Positions 35,375-43,531 of a stretch of 56,161 nt of DNA are shown piece after piece. How positions within the stretch are numbered: the stretch's first letter is position 1; every line of letters begins with the position of its first letter. This DNA comes from Gammaproteobacteria bacterium. Lineage in GTDB: Bacteria > Pseudomonadota > Gammaproteobacteria > Steroidobacterales > Woeseiaceae. The stretch is taken from the NCBI GenBank assembly GCA_029863305.1, contig JAOTVR010000016.1, forward strand, positions 1 to 56,161, read 5' to 3'. The position numbers were made by a program, and so were the translations under genes. The notes beneath the pieces are model-generated. The model made no database searches and was not told the DNA's origin. It saw nothing but the letters and a program-made list of their open reading frames with translations.

Positions 35375-36895
35375 ATGATTCGCAACATCTTCTATTACTT
35401 AGCCTTGCTCGCATCGAGCGCCGCAATTGCTCAGGACCGGCCGAATATCGTCATCATCTGGGGCGACGATATCAATTACGACGATATCAGCGCCTACAAT
35501 TTGGACATGACGGGGTGCTGGACGCCGAATATCGATCGCATCGCGCGGGAGGGTGTCCTCTTTACCGACGCCTACGGCGAGCATAGCAGCACCGCCGCAC
35601 GAGCTGCGTTCATCACCGGCCAGAACCCCTTTCGTACCGGCCTGACCAAGGCGTTGCTGCCGGGTGCCGATATGGGGTTGCAGGACGAGGACCCGACCAT
35701 TGCCGAATATCTCAAGACCAAGGGGTATATGACGGCGCAGTATGGCAAGAATCACCTCGGCGACCGCGACAATCATCTGCCAACCAACCATGGCTTCGAC
35801 GAGTTTTTTGGCAATCTCTTCCCGCTTGACGGCGGGCAAGACACTGGGAATGCCACGCGTCCGAATAAGCTGCAGCTCAGCAAGCTTCATGGTCCGCGTG
35901 GGGTTATCAAGTCATTTTCCGACGGCCGGATAGAAGATACAGGACCGCTGTCCCGTGAACGCATGGAAACTTTGGATCAGGAAGTGACGGCCGGCGCAAT
36001 GAATTTCATGGAACGCGCTAATGCGGCGGATCAACCGTTTTTTCTCTGGTGGAACTCCGCGGGCATGCACAATGAGAGCCACCCGCAGTCAGCGTCCGAA
36101 AGCCAGGCGGGCGTCAACATCGATCCGGTGCATGTAGTCGAGCACGACGGCCATGTGGGCCGGATTCTCGACAAGCTCGATGAACTCGGTCTCGTCGAAA
36201 ACACGATAGTTATTTATTCCACCGATAACGGTGCCGGGATATCGAGCCCGCCTGACGACGGGACGAAGGTGTCCGAAGGCGAGAAGAACAATGATGGAGA
36301 GGACCGCTTCCGCGTACCACTCGTCGTCAGATGGCCCGGAGCGATTGAACCGGGCGCGCGAATCAATGAGATTATTTCTCACATGGATTGGTTCCCGACG
36401 ATCGCTGCTGCGCTCGGTGACGGCGATATCAAGGCGCAACTCAAGAATGGTTTACGGTTAGGCAACAAGCGCTATAAGGTTCACCTCGACGGGTATAACG
36501 TCCTGCCGTACCTGCAGGGCATTAGCGGCGATTGGCCGCGACAGGAATTTTTCTACTTCTCCGCTACCGGTGACTTGCTGAATCTCCGCCATGATGATTG
36601 GAAGATCATGTTTTCACAGCAGCGCGCACCGCGCGTGGAGGCATGGAGCGACCCATTCGTCTTGATGCATGCACCGAGCCTGACCAATCTTCGCCATGAG
36701 CCGTTCGACGGAGCAATCGACGAATCGACAGGCTACCCGGGTTGGTATCTCGACCGACTGCATGTTCTCGCGCCGGCCCAGGATCTCGTCGGTGAGTTCC
36801 TGATATCGTTCGAGCAATTCCCGCCGCGCAATCAGACTTCTTCGCGCTTCTCGATCGCCCGATTAATAAAGAAGCTACAGCCGGCGACGAACTAA
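35375..36895 (+). CDS. Sulfatase, Ser-type active site
   Basis: A 506-residue exported sulfatase (signal peptide about 1-19). Metal ligands lie in IVIIWGDDINYDD (Asp31, Asp32). The active-site motif is HSSTAARAAFITGQ: Ser72 sits where Cys or Ser is converted to formylglycine, giving S-T-A-A-R. Ser-type enzymes need a radical-SAM (anSME/AtsB-like) maturase; none is in the window. Other landmarks are QYGKNHLGD (the GKWHLG strand) and STDNGAG. It starts 13 bases after the barrel gene with TTGGAG at 35362, so it is the third gene of the riboswitch operon. Substrate, such as a sulfated polysaccharide, is not determinable. Confidence 0.9.
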   Translation: MIRNIFYYLALLASSAAIAQDRPNIVIIWGDDINYDDISAYNLDMTGCWTPNIDRIAREGVLFTDAYGEHSSTAARAAFITGQNPFRTGLTKALLPGADMGLQDEDPTIAEYLKTKGYMTAQYGKNHLGDRDNHLPTNHGFDEFFGNLFPLDGGQDTGNATRPNKLQLSKLHGPRGVIKSFSDGRIEDTGPLSRERMETLDQEVTAGAMNFMERANAADQPFFLWWNSAGMHNESHPQSASESQAGVNIDPVHVVEHDGHVGRILDKLDELGLVENTIVIYSTDNGAGISSPPDDGTKVSEGEKNNDGEDRFRVPLVVRWPGAIEPGARINEIISHMDWFPTIAAALGDGDIKAQLKNGLRLGNKRYKVHLDGYNVLPYLQGISGDWPRQEFFYFSATGDLLNLRHDDWKIMFSQQRAPRVEAWSDPFVLMHAPSLTNLRHEPFDGAIDESTGYPGWYLDRLHVLAPAQDLVGEFLISFEQFPPRNQTSSRFSIARLIKKLQPATN

Positions 36896-36915
36896 GCACT
36901 GCCAGGGCGCATTCG

Positions 36916-36933
36916 GCCCGAGTATGTTCGGGC
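36916..36933. terminator. Small hairpin between convergent genes
   Basis: GCCCGA pairs with TCGGGC across a six-base loop, in the 46-base gap between the sulfatase stop and the molybdopterin-subunit stop. It has no T-tract on either side, so intrinsic termination is only possible, not shown. Confidence 0.3.
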
Positions 36934-36941
36934 AGCGATGA

Positions 36942-39218
36942 TTATGCCGCGGCCTCGGCAGCTTCCAGGTATTCCTTGACCTTGATGGCCCGCAGAATTC
37001 GCATTGGCGTCATTGGAACCTGATGCATGTACATACCGCCCAGCGCATCCGAAACCGCCGAGGCGATTGCGCCGCCGGCCGTCACGATAGGGCCTTCGCC
37101 GATCTCTTTGGCGCCAAATGGCCCATACGGATCGATGGTTTCGATCAGGTGGTGCGTGATTTCCGGCATTTCATAGGTGCGCGGCATTTTGTATTCGAGG
37201 CGTGACGGATTCAGATACAGCCCGTCATCGCTGAGGACTTCTTCGTACAAAATCTGGCTCATCGCCGAGTAGACCTGACCATCGATCTGGCCCTCGCAGG
37301 CCAGCGGATTTATGGTGCGGCCGAGATCGTGTGCGACCGTCACCCGGTGTACCGTAACTTGCCCGATTTCCGGATCGATCGAGACTTCGGCAACTTGCGC
37401 GCCGAACGACCAGGACGTCGTTTTGAATTCGAGCGGCGAGTTGTAAAAACCGCGGCCCATCGTGTAGCGACCCTCATCATTGTGCAGCGTGCCATAGACG
37501 ACTTTCGCGAAATCCAGGGATTTCTCCGGCGCATCCGCGACGAAAATTTTGCCGGCCTTAAAAATCAGGTTGTCTTCGCTGGTTTCCAATAGACTTGCTG
37601 CGTTTTTAGCAAGCTGATCACGCGCATCCAGAGCCGCGTTGCGCACCGCGTTGCCCGTCTGGATGGTCCCGCGTTGCGCGAACGCGCCGATGTCGATCGG
37701 TGTGATGTCCGTGTCACCCGCGACCATTTGAACGTGATTCGCATCAATGCCGAGAACTTCGGCAGCGATCATCGCCATGGTCGTATGAGTGCCCTGCCCC
37801 ATGTCCGGTATGCCGGTAAAAACTGTGACAAACCCGTCTTCACCAATTTTCACCAAAGCCGCCGACGTATCATGTTTGAAGGCCCCTTTAGCACCGGCTG
37901 CCATCGCGCCAATGCCGACGCCAATGCCGTGATACTCCGGCAACTTGCCGTATTTATCTTCCCAGCCGGACTCACGGCGAACGGTCTCGAGACATTCCTT
38001 CAAGCCGCAGCTGGCAAACACCTCTCCCGACAGGCCCTTGTGCCCAGGGTCGATCGCGTTCTGCAGCAAAAAATCGATCGGGTCGCGATCGAGTGACTTG
38101 GCGATTTTCGAACACAATTGCATGATCGCTGAATTGGTCGACAGCATCATTCCGCCGTGCCCGAGAAAATGCGGCCGCGTATTCGTCATCACCACCCTGC
38201 GCCGCAGACGATTTCCCTTGAGTGGAAAAACCCAGCTGTTGCACAAACCGGCCATCCAGCCGAAATACCCGACTTCGGCGGGAAATGCACCGCCGTCCAT
38301 ATCGGCATCCATGTCGAACGCTTTCAAAGTGCCGTCCTTATTGACGGCGGCCCGTATCTTGTAATGGTTCTCGCCCAATGCCCTGCATACCAGGAACTCT
38401 TCGTCTCCGGCGGCGAAAATCTTGACCGGTCGGCGCGTCTCGCGAGACAGCAACGCCGCAATGTAATGATGTGGCCGCGTCCCACCGCGGCCCGAAAATG
38501 CGCCGCCAGTGTTGAGATGAATAATTTGCACCTGGCTGATCGACAGGCCAAAGGCTGGAGCCAGTGCGTGCTGCATCAGCAGCGCGGTTTGCGTCGGCGT
38601 CCACAGGGTGAGTTTGTCCGGCAATGAAAAATCGACGACTGCAACGTGAAATTCCGCGAACAGGTTATGAGTCACCGATGCGTTGAGCTTTTCCTCGTAA
38701 ATCAGGTCCGCTTCCGCGAACGCTTCATCCGGTTCTCCGTAGGTATCGACTACGTCCGACCAGATGTTGCCCGGTTTGTCCGGATGCACCTGCGGCGCGC
38801 CTTTGATCCGCGCCCTGCGCATATTCTCGACCGATGGCAATTCCTCGTATTCGACTTCGATAAGGCGCAGCGCTTTTTCTGCGGTCACTTCGTCAAGCGC
38901 GGCAACTGCGGCAATCTCTTCGCCTTTATAGGTTGTGATGTCCTTGCAAAAAACCGGTTCCTGGCCGCGCCGTGTTCCCATGATGCCTTCCGAGTCGGCG
39001 GCGGTGATCACCGCTTTGACGCCTGGCAGTGCTTCGGCTTTCGAAGTATCAATACTTAATATGCGGGCATGCGCATGCGAGCTGCGCAGGATCTTGCCGC
39101 AAAGCATCCCTGGTAATACGACGTCGTCACCAAATATCGATTTTCCGGAACATTTTTCCGGACCATCCAGGCGCGGCTGTCGTGTGCCTATGACATTGAG
39201 GGCGTCTTTAGCTGGCAT
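36942..39218 (-). CDS. Molybdenum-cofactor large subunit of xanthine-dehydrogenase-family hydroxylase
   Basis: A 758-residue catalytic subunit. The start ATG at 39218 overlaps the iron-sulfur gene's end by 11 bases; an in-frame start 96 bases upstream would lie inside that gene. Family landmarks are VIGTRQPRLDGPEKCSGKS at the N-terminus, HLNTGGAFSGRGG at the molybdopterin loop (usually GGGFGGK), DMGQGTHTTMAMIAAEVLGI, and the C-terminal PFGAKEIGEGPIV, which contains the catalytic Glu. It hydroxylates or reduces a substrate at the Mo centre and passes electrons to the two small subunits. Substrate-loop deviations mean substrate cannot be read directly; see the FAD subunit for a clue. Confidence 0.9.
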   Translation of the reverse strand: MPAKDALNVIGTRQPRLDGPEKCSGKSIFGDDVVLPGMLCGKILRSSHAHARILSIDTSKAEALPGVKAVITAADSEGIMGTRRGQEPVFCKDITTYKGEEIAAVAALDEVTAEKALRLIEVEYEELPSVENMRRARIKGAPQVHPDKPGNIWSDVVDTYGEPDEAFAEADLIYEEKLNASVTHNLFAEFHVAVVDFSLPDKLTLWTPTQTALLMQHALAPAFGLSISQVQIIHLNTGGAFSGRGGTRPHHYIAALLSRETRRPVKIFAAGDEEFLVCRALGENHYKIRAAVNKDGTLKAFDMDADMDGGAFPAEVGYFGWMAGLCNSWVFPLKGNRLRRRVVMTNTRPHFLGHGGMMLSTNSAIMQLCSKIAKSLDRDPIDFLLQNAIDPGHKGLSGEVFASCGLKECLETVRRESGWEDKYGKLPEYHGIGVGIGAMAAGAKGAFKHDTSAALVKIGEDGFVTVFTGIPDMGQGTHTTMAMIAAEVLGIDANHVQMVAGDTDITPIDIGAFAQRGTIQTGNAVRNAALDARDQLAKNAASLLETSEDNLIFKAGKIFVADAPEKSLDFAKVVYGTLHNDEGRYTMGRGFYNSPLEFKTTSWSFGAQVAEVSIDPEIGQVTVHRVTVAHDLGRTINPLACEGQIDGQVYSAMSQILYEEVLSDDGLYLNPSRLEYKMPRTYEMPEITHHLIETIDPYGPFGAKEIGEGPIVTAGGAIASAVSDALGGMYMHQVPMTPMRILRAIKVKEYLEAAEAAA

Positions 39219-39699
39219 TCTTCGCGGCCTCCCGGATTCCGTGGTCCTGACGGATCGCCTCCTTGACCTTGATATGTCCCGTGCAGCGGCACAGCACGCC
39301 GGCCAGGCCCGCATTGATCTGTTCCTCGGTTGGCTGCGGGTATTTGTTGACGATGGCCTTCGCCGACATGATCACACCCGGTGTACAGAAGCCGCACTGC
39401 ACGGCCCCGAACTCGATGAACGCCTTTTGCATCGCGTCCAGCTCGCCGCTGGCGGCCAGGCCTTCGATCGTCGTGATCGATTCGCCATGCCATTCGAGCG
39501 CATGGGTAATGCAGGACAGCACGGCCTCGCCCTTGGAGTTGTTAATACAGCAAACGCCGCAGGCGCCCGTCGTGCAGCCGCGTTTCGTGCCCTTCAGGTT
39601 GACCGTGTCACGAATGACGTCGAGCAACGTCTGTGTATCGGAGACGACAAGATCGTAAGTGTCGCCATTCACGGTAAGCGTCATCATATGTTTTGCCAT
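39208..39699 (-). CDS. Xanthine-dehydrogenase-family small subunit, 2x[2Fe-2S]
   Basis: A 163-residue subunit binding two [2Fe-2S] clusters. The plant-type cluster uses Cys42, 47, 50 and 63 (GCTTGACGVCC). The second uses Cys102 and 105 (QCGFCTPG) with Cys137 and 139 (LCRCTGH). Length and motifs match CoxS/HcrC. It lies two bases after the FAD subunit's stop and overlaps the Mo subunit, forming the order medium-small-large. Confidence 0.95.
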   Translation of the reverse strand: MAKHMMTLTVNGDTYDLVVSDTQTLLDVIRDTVNLKGTKRGCTTGACGVCCINNSKGEAVLSCITHALEWHGESITTIEGLAASGELDAMQKAFIEFGAVQCGFCTPGVIMSAKAIVNKYPQPTEEQINAGLAGVLCRCTGHIKVKEAIRQDHGIREAAKNAS

Positions 39700-39701
39700 G
39701 A

Positions 39702-40679
39702 CTACATTTCCCTCAGAGCAACAAGCGCGCGTTTGACTATAACGTTCGCCATGCGTTTTTTGTAAACGGTACGGCTGAACAGGTTTGTCAATTCACCCAG
39801 CTCTTCGCGCACCTGCTCGACAGCTTCCGCTATCGCATCGTCGGTTAGTCCTTTTTCACTGACGATCCTGGCCGGTTTGTCGAGAACAATCGGATGCGTC
39901 GACAACGAACCCAGAACGATGGTCACCTTACTGACGTCGGCACCGCTCCCATCACAGCGCGCGGCGACGGCCGCGATCGAAAAATCCATGCCCGCGCGAG
40001 GGGCGATCTTCAGAAACGTCGTGCGATCGGTGACCTCGGGTATCGTAATGAATGTGACGACTTCGTCCGGTTTAAGCATCGTGTTATCCATACCGTCTTC
40101 GCTATAGAACTCGGCGATGGGCACGTCCCTTGAGCCATCGGTATTTTGAATCGTCAGCACGGCACCGAGTACGATGAGCGCCAGCGGCGTATCGGCATTA
40201 TTGATCGCATGGCATTTTGTCGATGATTTCAGTACGTGGCAGATATTTCCGTCGGTTTTGTAGCAGGTCTTCAGTCCCTCGCGCCATTGCTCGGAATTAT
40301 TCGTATAGGCGCATCGAGTTTGCAGGCAGATGTTGCCGCCGAGCGTTGCCATATTACGGATATGCGTCGACGCGACTGCGCGAATCGAGTCCGCAAAGGC
40401 GGGGTAGCGAGAATTGATGATCGGGTTCTCGGCCAGATCGGCCAGACGGGCACCAGCGCCGATGCGCAGCCCACCGTCCGCGATCTCTTCAACTTTTTCC
40501 AGTTCTTCCAGCCCCCGCAGGCTGACAACGACTTCCGGGTCGAACAGCTTGAGCCGCATATTGAAGATCACGTCAGTACCGCCCGCGACGATCATGGCCT
40601 TTTCGCCGTTCTCGCGGAGTCGCTCGAGGCAATCCTCCAGGCTATCGACTTTTACATAACTATGATCCGGTAGAAGCAT
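39702..40679 (-). CDS. FAD subunit with extra [4Fe-4S] Cys pattern (HcrB-like)
   Basis: A 325-residue medium subunit of the xanthine-dehydrogenase family, with the FAD motifs AGGTD (32-36) and TLGGNICLQ (112-120). Unlike ordinary CoxM, it has an insert with Cys123, 139, 147 and 156, spaced 16, 8 and 9. As I recall, 4-hydroxybenzoyl-CoA reductase beta (HcrB) binds its extra [4Fe-4S] with Cys122, 138, 146 and 155, which is the same spacing. This makes a low-potential, reductive enzyme on an aromatic CoA thioester plausible. First gene of the three-gene unit; no benzoyl-CoA-pathway genes are adjacent. Confidence 0.9.
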   Translation of the reverse strand: MLLPDHSYVKVDSLEDCLERLRENGEKAMIVAGGTDVIFNMRLKLFDPEVVVSLRGLEELEKVEEIADGGLRIGAGARLADLAENPIINSRYPAFADSIRAVASTHIRNMATLGGNICLQTRCAYTNNSEQWREGLKTCYKTDGNICHVLKSSTKCHAINNADTPLALIVLGAVLTIQNTDGSRDVPIAEFYSEDGMDNTMLKPDEVVTFITIPEVTDRTTFLKIAPRAGMDFSIAAVAARCDGSGADVSKVTIVLGSLSTHPIVLDKPARIVSEKGLTDDAIAEAVEQVREELGELTNLFSRTVYKKRMANVIVKRALVALREM

Positions 40680-41205
40680 GCTGATCTCGACTTGTTATTG
40701 TGGCCAAGCTTTGCTGATTCATAACCTCTCAGCATAGCGATTAGGCTCCATGAATAATAGGGGCCGTCAGTCGATCGTGGCTTTGGATTTCCGCCTTACC
40801 AGACCCCGGCCACGCTGCTGCGGTTTTCCTGACACCCAATTGGGCATCTGACGTGCCGGTTCTACTCGTCTTGGAAACGGGCTGCACGAAATGCGTGACC
40901 GAATACACGCAATTTCAGCCTCCGCGGCACTCGCGCACCCCTGCAAGTCGCATCGCCGAACTCCTCGGTTCAAGGGCCCCCCTCTCACCGGCAGCGCATT
41001 AAAGTAATCAGCCCTCGTTGCAATTTTTTCTGGCTACTTATTCCGGAGTTTTGCAGCGGAATTGAGTGCAGACGACCCGCGACCGCTTCCCGGATAATTC
41101 CGGTTTCAGGCAGCCGTCTGACATCCATTGGCAGACAGCCAATAAAGTGAGATGCGTTCTATCGCACTAAGTGCTACAGTATGTTTTCATATTAAAGTAA
41201 CGTTA
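40680..41205. other. Intergenic region, no gene seen
   Basis: Between the divergent FAD-subunit gene and the toxin-antitoxin pair. A minus-strand frame at 40767-40988 has no ribosome site or recognisable product. The AT-rich stretch at 41175-41203 just before the toxin start presumably holds the toxin-antitoxin promoter, but no confident boxes or operator are visible. Confidence 0.4.
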
Positions 41206-41325
41206 ATGCAGGCCTTCAAGACGAGATGGTTCGCTAAATGGGCATCCAGTCAACTGCTGACCGATGACGCGCTGACCAGGGCGATTGAGGCTGGGGAGTT
41301 GATCGAGGTAGAGAACGATGGCTAG
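41206..41325 (+). pseudogene. Internally deleted RelE/HigB-like toxin (39 aa)
   Basis: The first 28 residues match the N-terminus of a RelE-superfamily toxin (MQAFKTRWFAKWA, TDDALTRAIE), and the last ten (AGELIEVENDG) match the usual C-terminus of the same family. The ~60 residues between, including the catalytic core, are missing, and the join is in frame. The stop overlaps the antitoxin start by eight bases, the normal toxin-antitoxin arrangement. It cannot be an active mRNA interferase. Confidence 0.75.
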
Positions 41326-41623
41326 GAAAATCTTGGATGCCGTGCATCGAACGGCAAAGGGATTGCACAACGCGGGCGCAATGGATGCCAGGACCATGCG
41401 CGAGTTCGATGCGCTGTGCTTACCGCCGGTGAAAAAATTCAGCGCCACGCAGATCAGGCGTTTGCGTACACAAAATAAGGCCAGTCAGGCGGTGTTCGCT
41501 GCGTACTTGAACACCAGCCCTTCAACTGTGCAAAAGTGGGAACAGGGCAAGAAGAAGCCTAACGGCCCGTCCTTAAAGCTTCTGAATTTGATTGAACAAA
41601 AGGGCCTGGAAGCTCTCGGTTGA
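41318..41623 (+). CDS. HigA-like helix-turn-helix antitoxin
   Basis: A 101-residue DNA-binding protein. The HTH lies around 57-85 (KASQAVFAAYLNTSPSTVQKW, with EQGKKKPNGPSLKLL after it), typical of HigA/XRE-type antitoxins that follow a RelE-like toxin. The N-terminal 55 residues (MARKILDAVHRTAKGLHNAG) are the toxin-binding side. It appears intact while its toxin is deleted, so it may survive as an autonomous repressor. Confidence 0.85.
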   Translation: MARKILDAVHRTAKGLHNAGAMDARTMREFDALCLPPVKKFSATQIRRLRTQNKASQAVFAAYLNTSPSTVQKWEQGKKKPNGPSLKLLNLIEQKGLEALG

Positions 41624-41652
41624 GTGCGGCAAGATTTTCCTCGCACTCAACC
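41618..41652 (+). repeat. 11-bp hairpin over antitoxin stop codon
   Basis: GGTTGAGTGCG (41618-41628) pairs perfectly with CGCACTCAACC (41642-41652) around a 13-base loop. The stem includes the antitoxin's stop codon. No T-tract follows. It may protect the 3' end or terminate weakly. Confidence 0.5.
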
Positions 41653-41796
41653 AAGCACTGCATCCAGCCGCTGCGGCGGCGAGGCACGCAGTCAACATCA
41701 GCCGTGTGCAACGCAAGGACGGCACACGCATTTCGTACCAACGTACTAGCTGTAATAACTCAGACTTAATCTTAAAGGCGCTGTTAGGTTGGTAAC
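41624..41796. other. Short intergenic segment after antitoxin
   Basis: No gene. A GC-rich stretch (41665-41690) and an AT-rich stretch precede the family 2 repeat. A GTTAGGT near 41783 resembles half of an integron recombination site, but no partner half was found. Confidence 0.35.
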
Positions 41797-42147
41797 TCAC
41801 AGGTTCACCGATTCCAAACAGTCGTGACCTGCCCGGGTCTTGTCAGCGACATACGCTGTGCAGGGAATAAAGCGGACCGTAGGGAGCCATCCCGGCACAG
41901 CGTATGTCGCTGACAAGGCCGAATGGCTGGCAGAGGGAGGATTGCGGTTGGCGGAATGATCGGCTATTCCAGATATATGCCAGAACTCACGGCAGTTCGC
42001 CAGAGACCCTTTCCTTGGGATGGCTCCCTGCGGTCCGCTTTATTCCCAAGGAAAGGGTCTCTGGCGAACTGCCTCAATCAGTGGATTTGCAAAGTCCGTT
42101 TTTCGCTTGATCGGACACTGTCTGTCCGATGAGATCTGAGTTTTCAC
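41797..42147 (-). repeat. Double-hairpin repeat family 2, copy 2 (inverted)
   Basis: Reverse-complement copy of 24303-24645. Hairpin B' pairs 41839-41861 with 41895-41917 (23 perfect pairs). Hairpin A' pairs 41991-42016 with 42048-42073 (26 perfect pairs). The loop core is the same 31-base sequence with only its two central bases changed. The stems differ from copy 1 at several positions, but every change is matched on the partner arm. The right edge lies two bases from the stop codon of the beta-propeller gene, whose transcript may therefore end in hairpin A'. Confidence 0.9.
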
Positions 42148-42149
42148 AA

Positions 42150-43142
42150 CTAGCCACTGCCGGGATAAACTGCAATTCCCGCGACGCATCGATTCGGTGC
42201 TTTGAATCCGGTATCGACCTGATCCACAATCTCGCCCGTCTCGAGATTAAGCTTGATGAAAATCCCCTCCCAGATACTGTTGACCAGAACATGCTGGGCA
42301 TCGGGGCACAGCGCAATATTCGACCAGCCCGTGCCATCGAACGGATACTCCCGGACGACCTCGCCTGCCTCGTTAACCATGTCCATCGATGTCCGATGCG
42401 TCACCAGCAGATGCCCATCCGGAAGGTATTTCACCGCAATCACGACCTCGCCTGACTTGCCGGTGCCCTCTGCCGCGACGTCACCCGCCGAATAGTCCGC
42501 GCCATCATATACAATCAGATCCGACATCTGTCGATCATTGACCACGTCGTAGCGCATGACTCGCTTGCCGGTTTCGGTGGTGTAGGTCATGAACTGATCA
42601 CTCGGGTGCAACGTCGAGTGAGTGCATCCCTTGAAGCCAAGAAACTCGGGCTCATTGTCTACCTCGTATTCCTTTTCGAATTGCCAGTCCGCGTTGAACT
42701 TATAAATATTCCCACAGCCCAGTACGCCGGTATCCGGCGTGCGCACGAACTTGATCGTCGTATACTTTTCCACGCCCGGCGGCGGCTCCTTGGCATTCTC
42801 GTGTTCGCCGAGGTAAATGCTGCCGTCCTTGGCAAAACTGGCGCTATAAAACAAACGCGGCGGAAACTCGGCCAGCGGCAGCTGGCGGCCGGTCTTCGGA
42901 TCGACATGAATGACCGCATGATCGTTAAACGCCCATAACAGGCCGTTGGGGTCAAACTCCAGGCCGCCGACATAATGCCCACCGCCCTCCGTCCAGAGTT
43001 CGCCCTTGACTTGCATATTCTTGTCGTATTGGCGAATGCGTCCCTCACCGGCATGATCATCGTTCGGATCATTCAGTAACGTGCAACCGATCAGGATGTC
43101 ACCCGCTTCGAAGGGATGCATATTGGATTCTCGCGTCATCAT
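42150..43142 (-). CDS. Beta-propeller / SMP-30-like protein
   Basis: A 330-residue protein without a signal peptide. It has recurring short strands of the six- to seven-bladed propeller type (GGHYVGGLEFDPNGLLWAFND, FYSASFAKDGSIYLGEHE, GKRVMRYDVV, ALCPDAQHVLVNSIWEG). It resembles gluconolactonase/SMP-30-like or WD40-like hypothetical proteins, but no specific metal-binding signature stands out. Start choice is uncertain among Met1, Met2 and Met8. Function unknown. The family 2 hairpin lies immediately 3' of the stop. Confidence 0.75.
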   Translation of the reverse strand: MMTRESNMHPFEAGDILIGCTLLNDPNDDHAGEGRIRQYDKNMQVKGELWTEGGGHYVGGLEFDPNGLLWAFNDHAVIHVDPKTGRQLPLAEFPPRLFYSASFAKDGSIYLGEHENAKEPPPGVEKYTTIKFVRTPDTGVLGCGNIYKFNADWQFEKEYEVDNEPEFLGFKGCTHSTLHPSDQFMTYTTETGKRVMRYDVVNDRQMSDLIVYDGADYSAGDVAAEGTGKSGEVVIAVKYLPDGHLLVTHRTSMDMVNEAGEVVREYPFDGTGWSNIALCPDAQHVLVNSIWEGIFIKLNLETGEIVDQVDTGFKAPNRCVAGIAVYPGSG

Positions 43143-43531
43143 CTACTCCTATAATTCTCCGATGCGGCTCGCTAATTGACGCGCCGCGGTCAGTTTTACG
43201 ACTATTATAAGGTGTTCGCGGACGGGCGCGGCAGGCAACATTTTCTTGCCACGCACAGTGACGCTGCCTGGCGCCCCTTTTTACAGCGCCTTTGACGGCG
43301 CCGGTGTCAGCTTTCTCGCGCAGTACTCCAGGGCTGGAGATACTTGACCCGCAATCCTCCGTGGGCGCCAAGAGCGCTGGAGTTCAACCGGGATTATTCA
43401 TGGCTGCTGCGGCCGCGGTTCGTCGCGCGCCATTGCTGGCAATCTGCTGCAGCGAATGCGCGTACCGCCTCGCAGCCATGACAAGCATGGGCTTGCGGCT
43501 AACTTTTTAGCGAGGCCGTTCGTTTGCGGAA
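43143..43531. other. Intergenic region, no gene seen
   Basis: Contains several GGCGCC-rich inverted segments (43265-43305) that may fold but are not followed by a T-run. Frames at 43292-43510 and 43456-43638 have no ribosome site or recognisable product. Confidence 0.35.

Noticed and set aside
36916..36933. Strong intrinsic terminator between convergent genes
   Set aside because: The hairpin is only six pairs with no T-run on either strand; kept only as a low-confidence site.
40767..40988. 73-codon minus-strand frame
   Set aside because: No start signal and no conserved features.
41904..42132. Frames with products resembling those at 24.4 kb
   Set aside because: Same reason: translation of the hairpin repeat.
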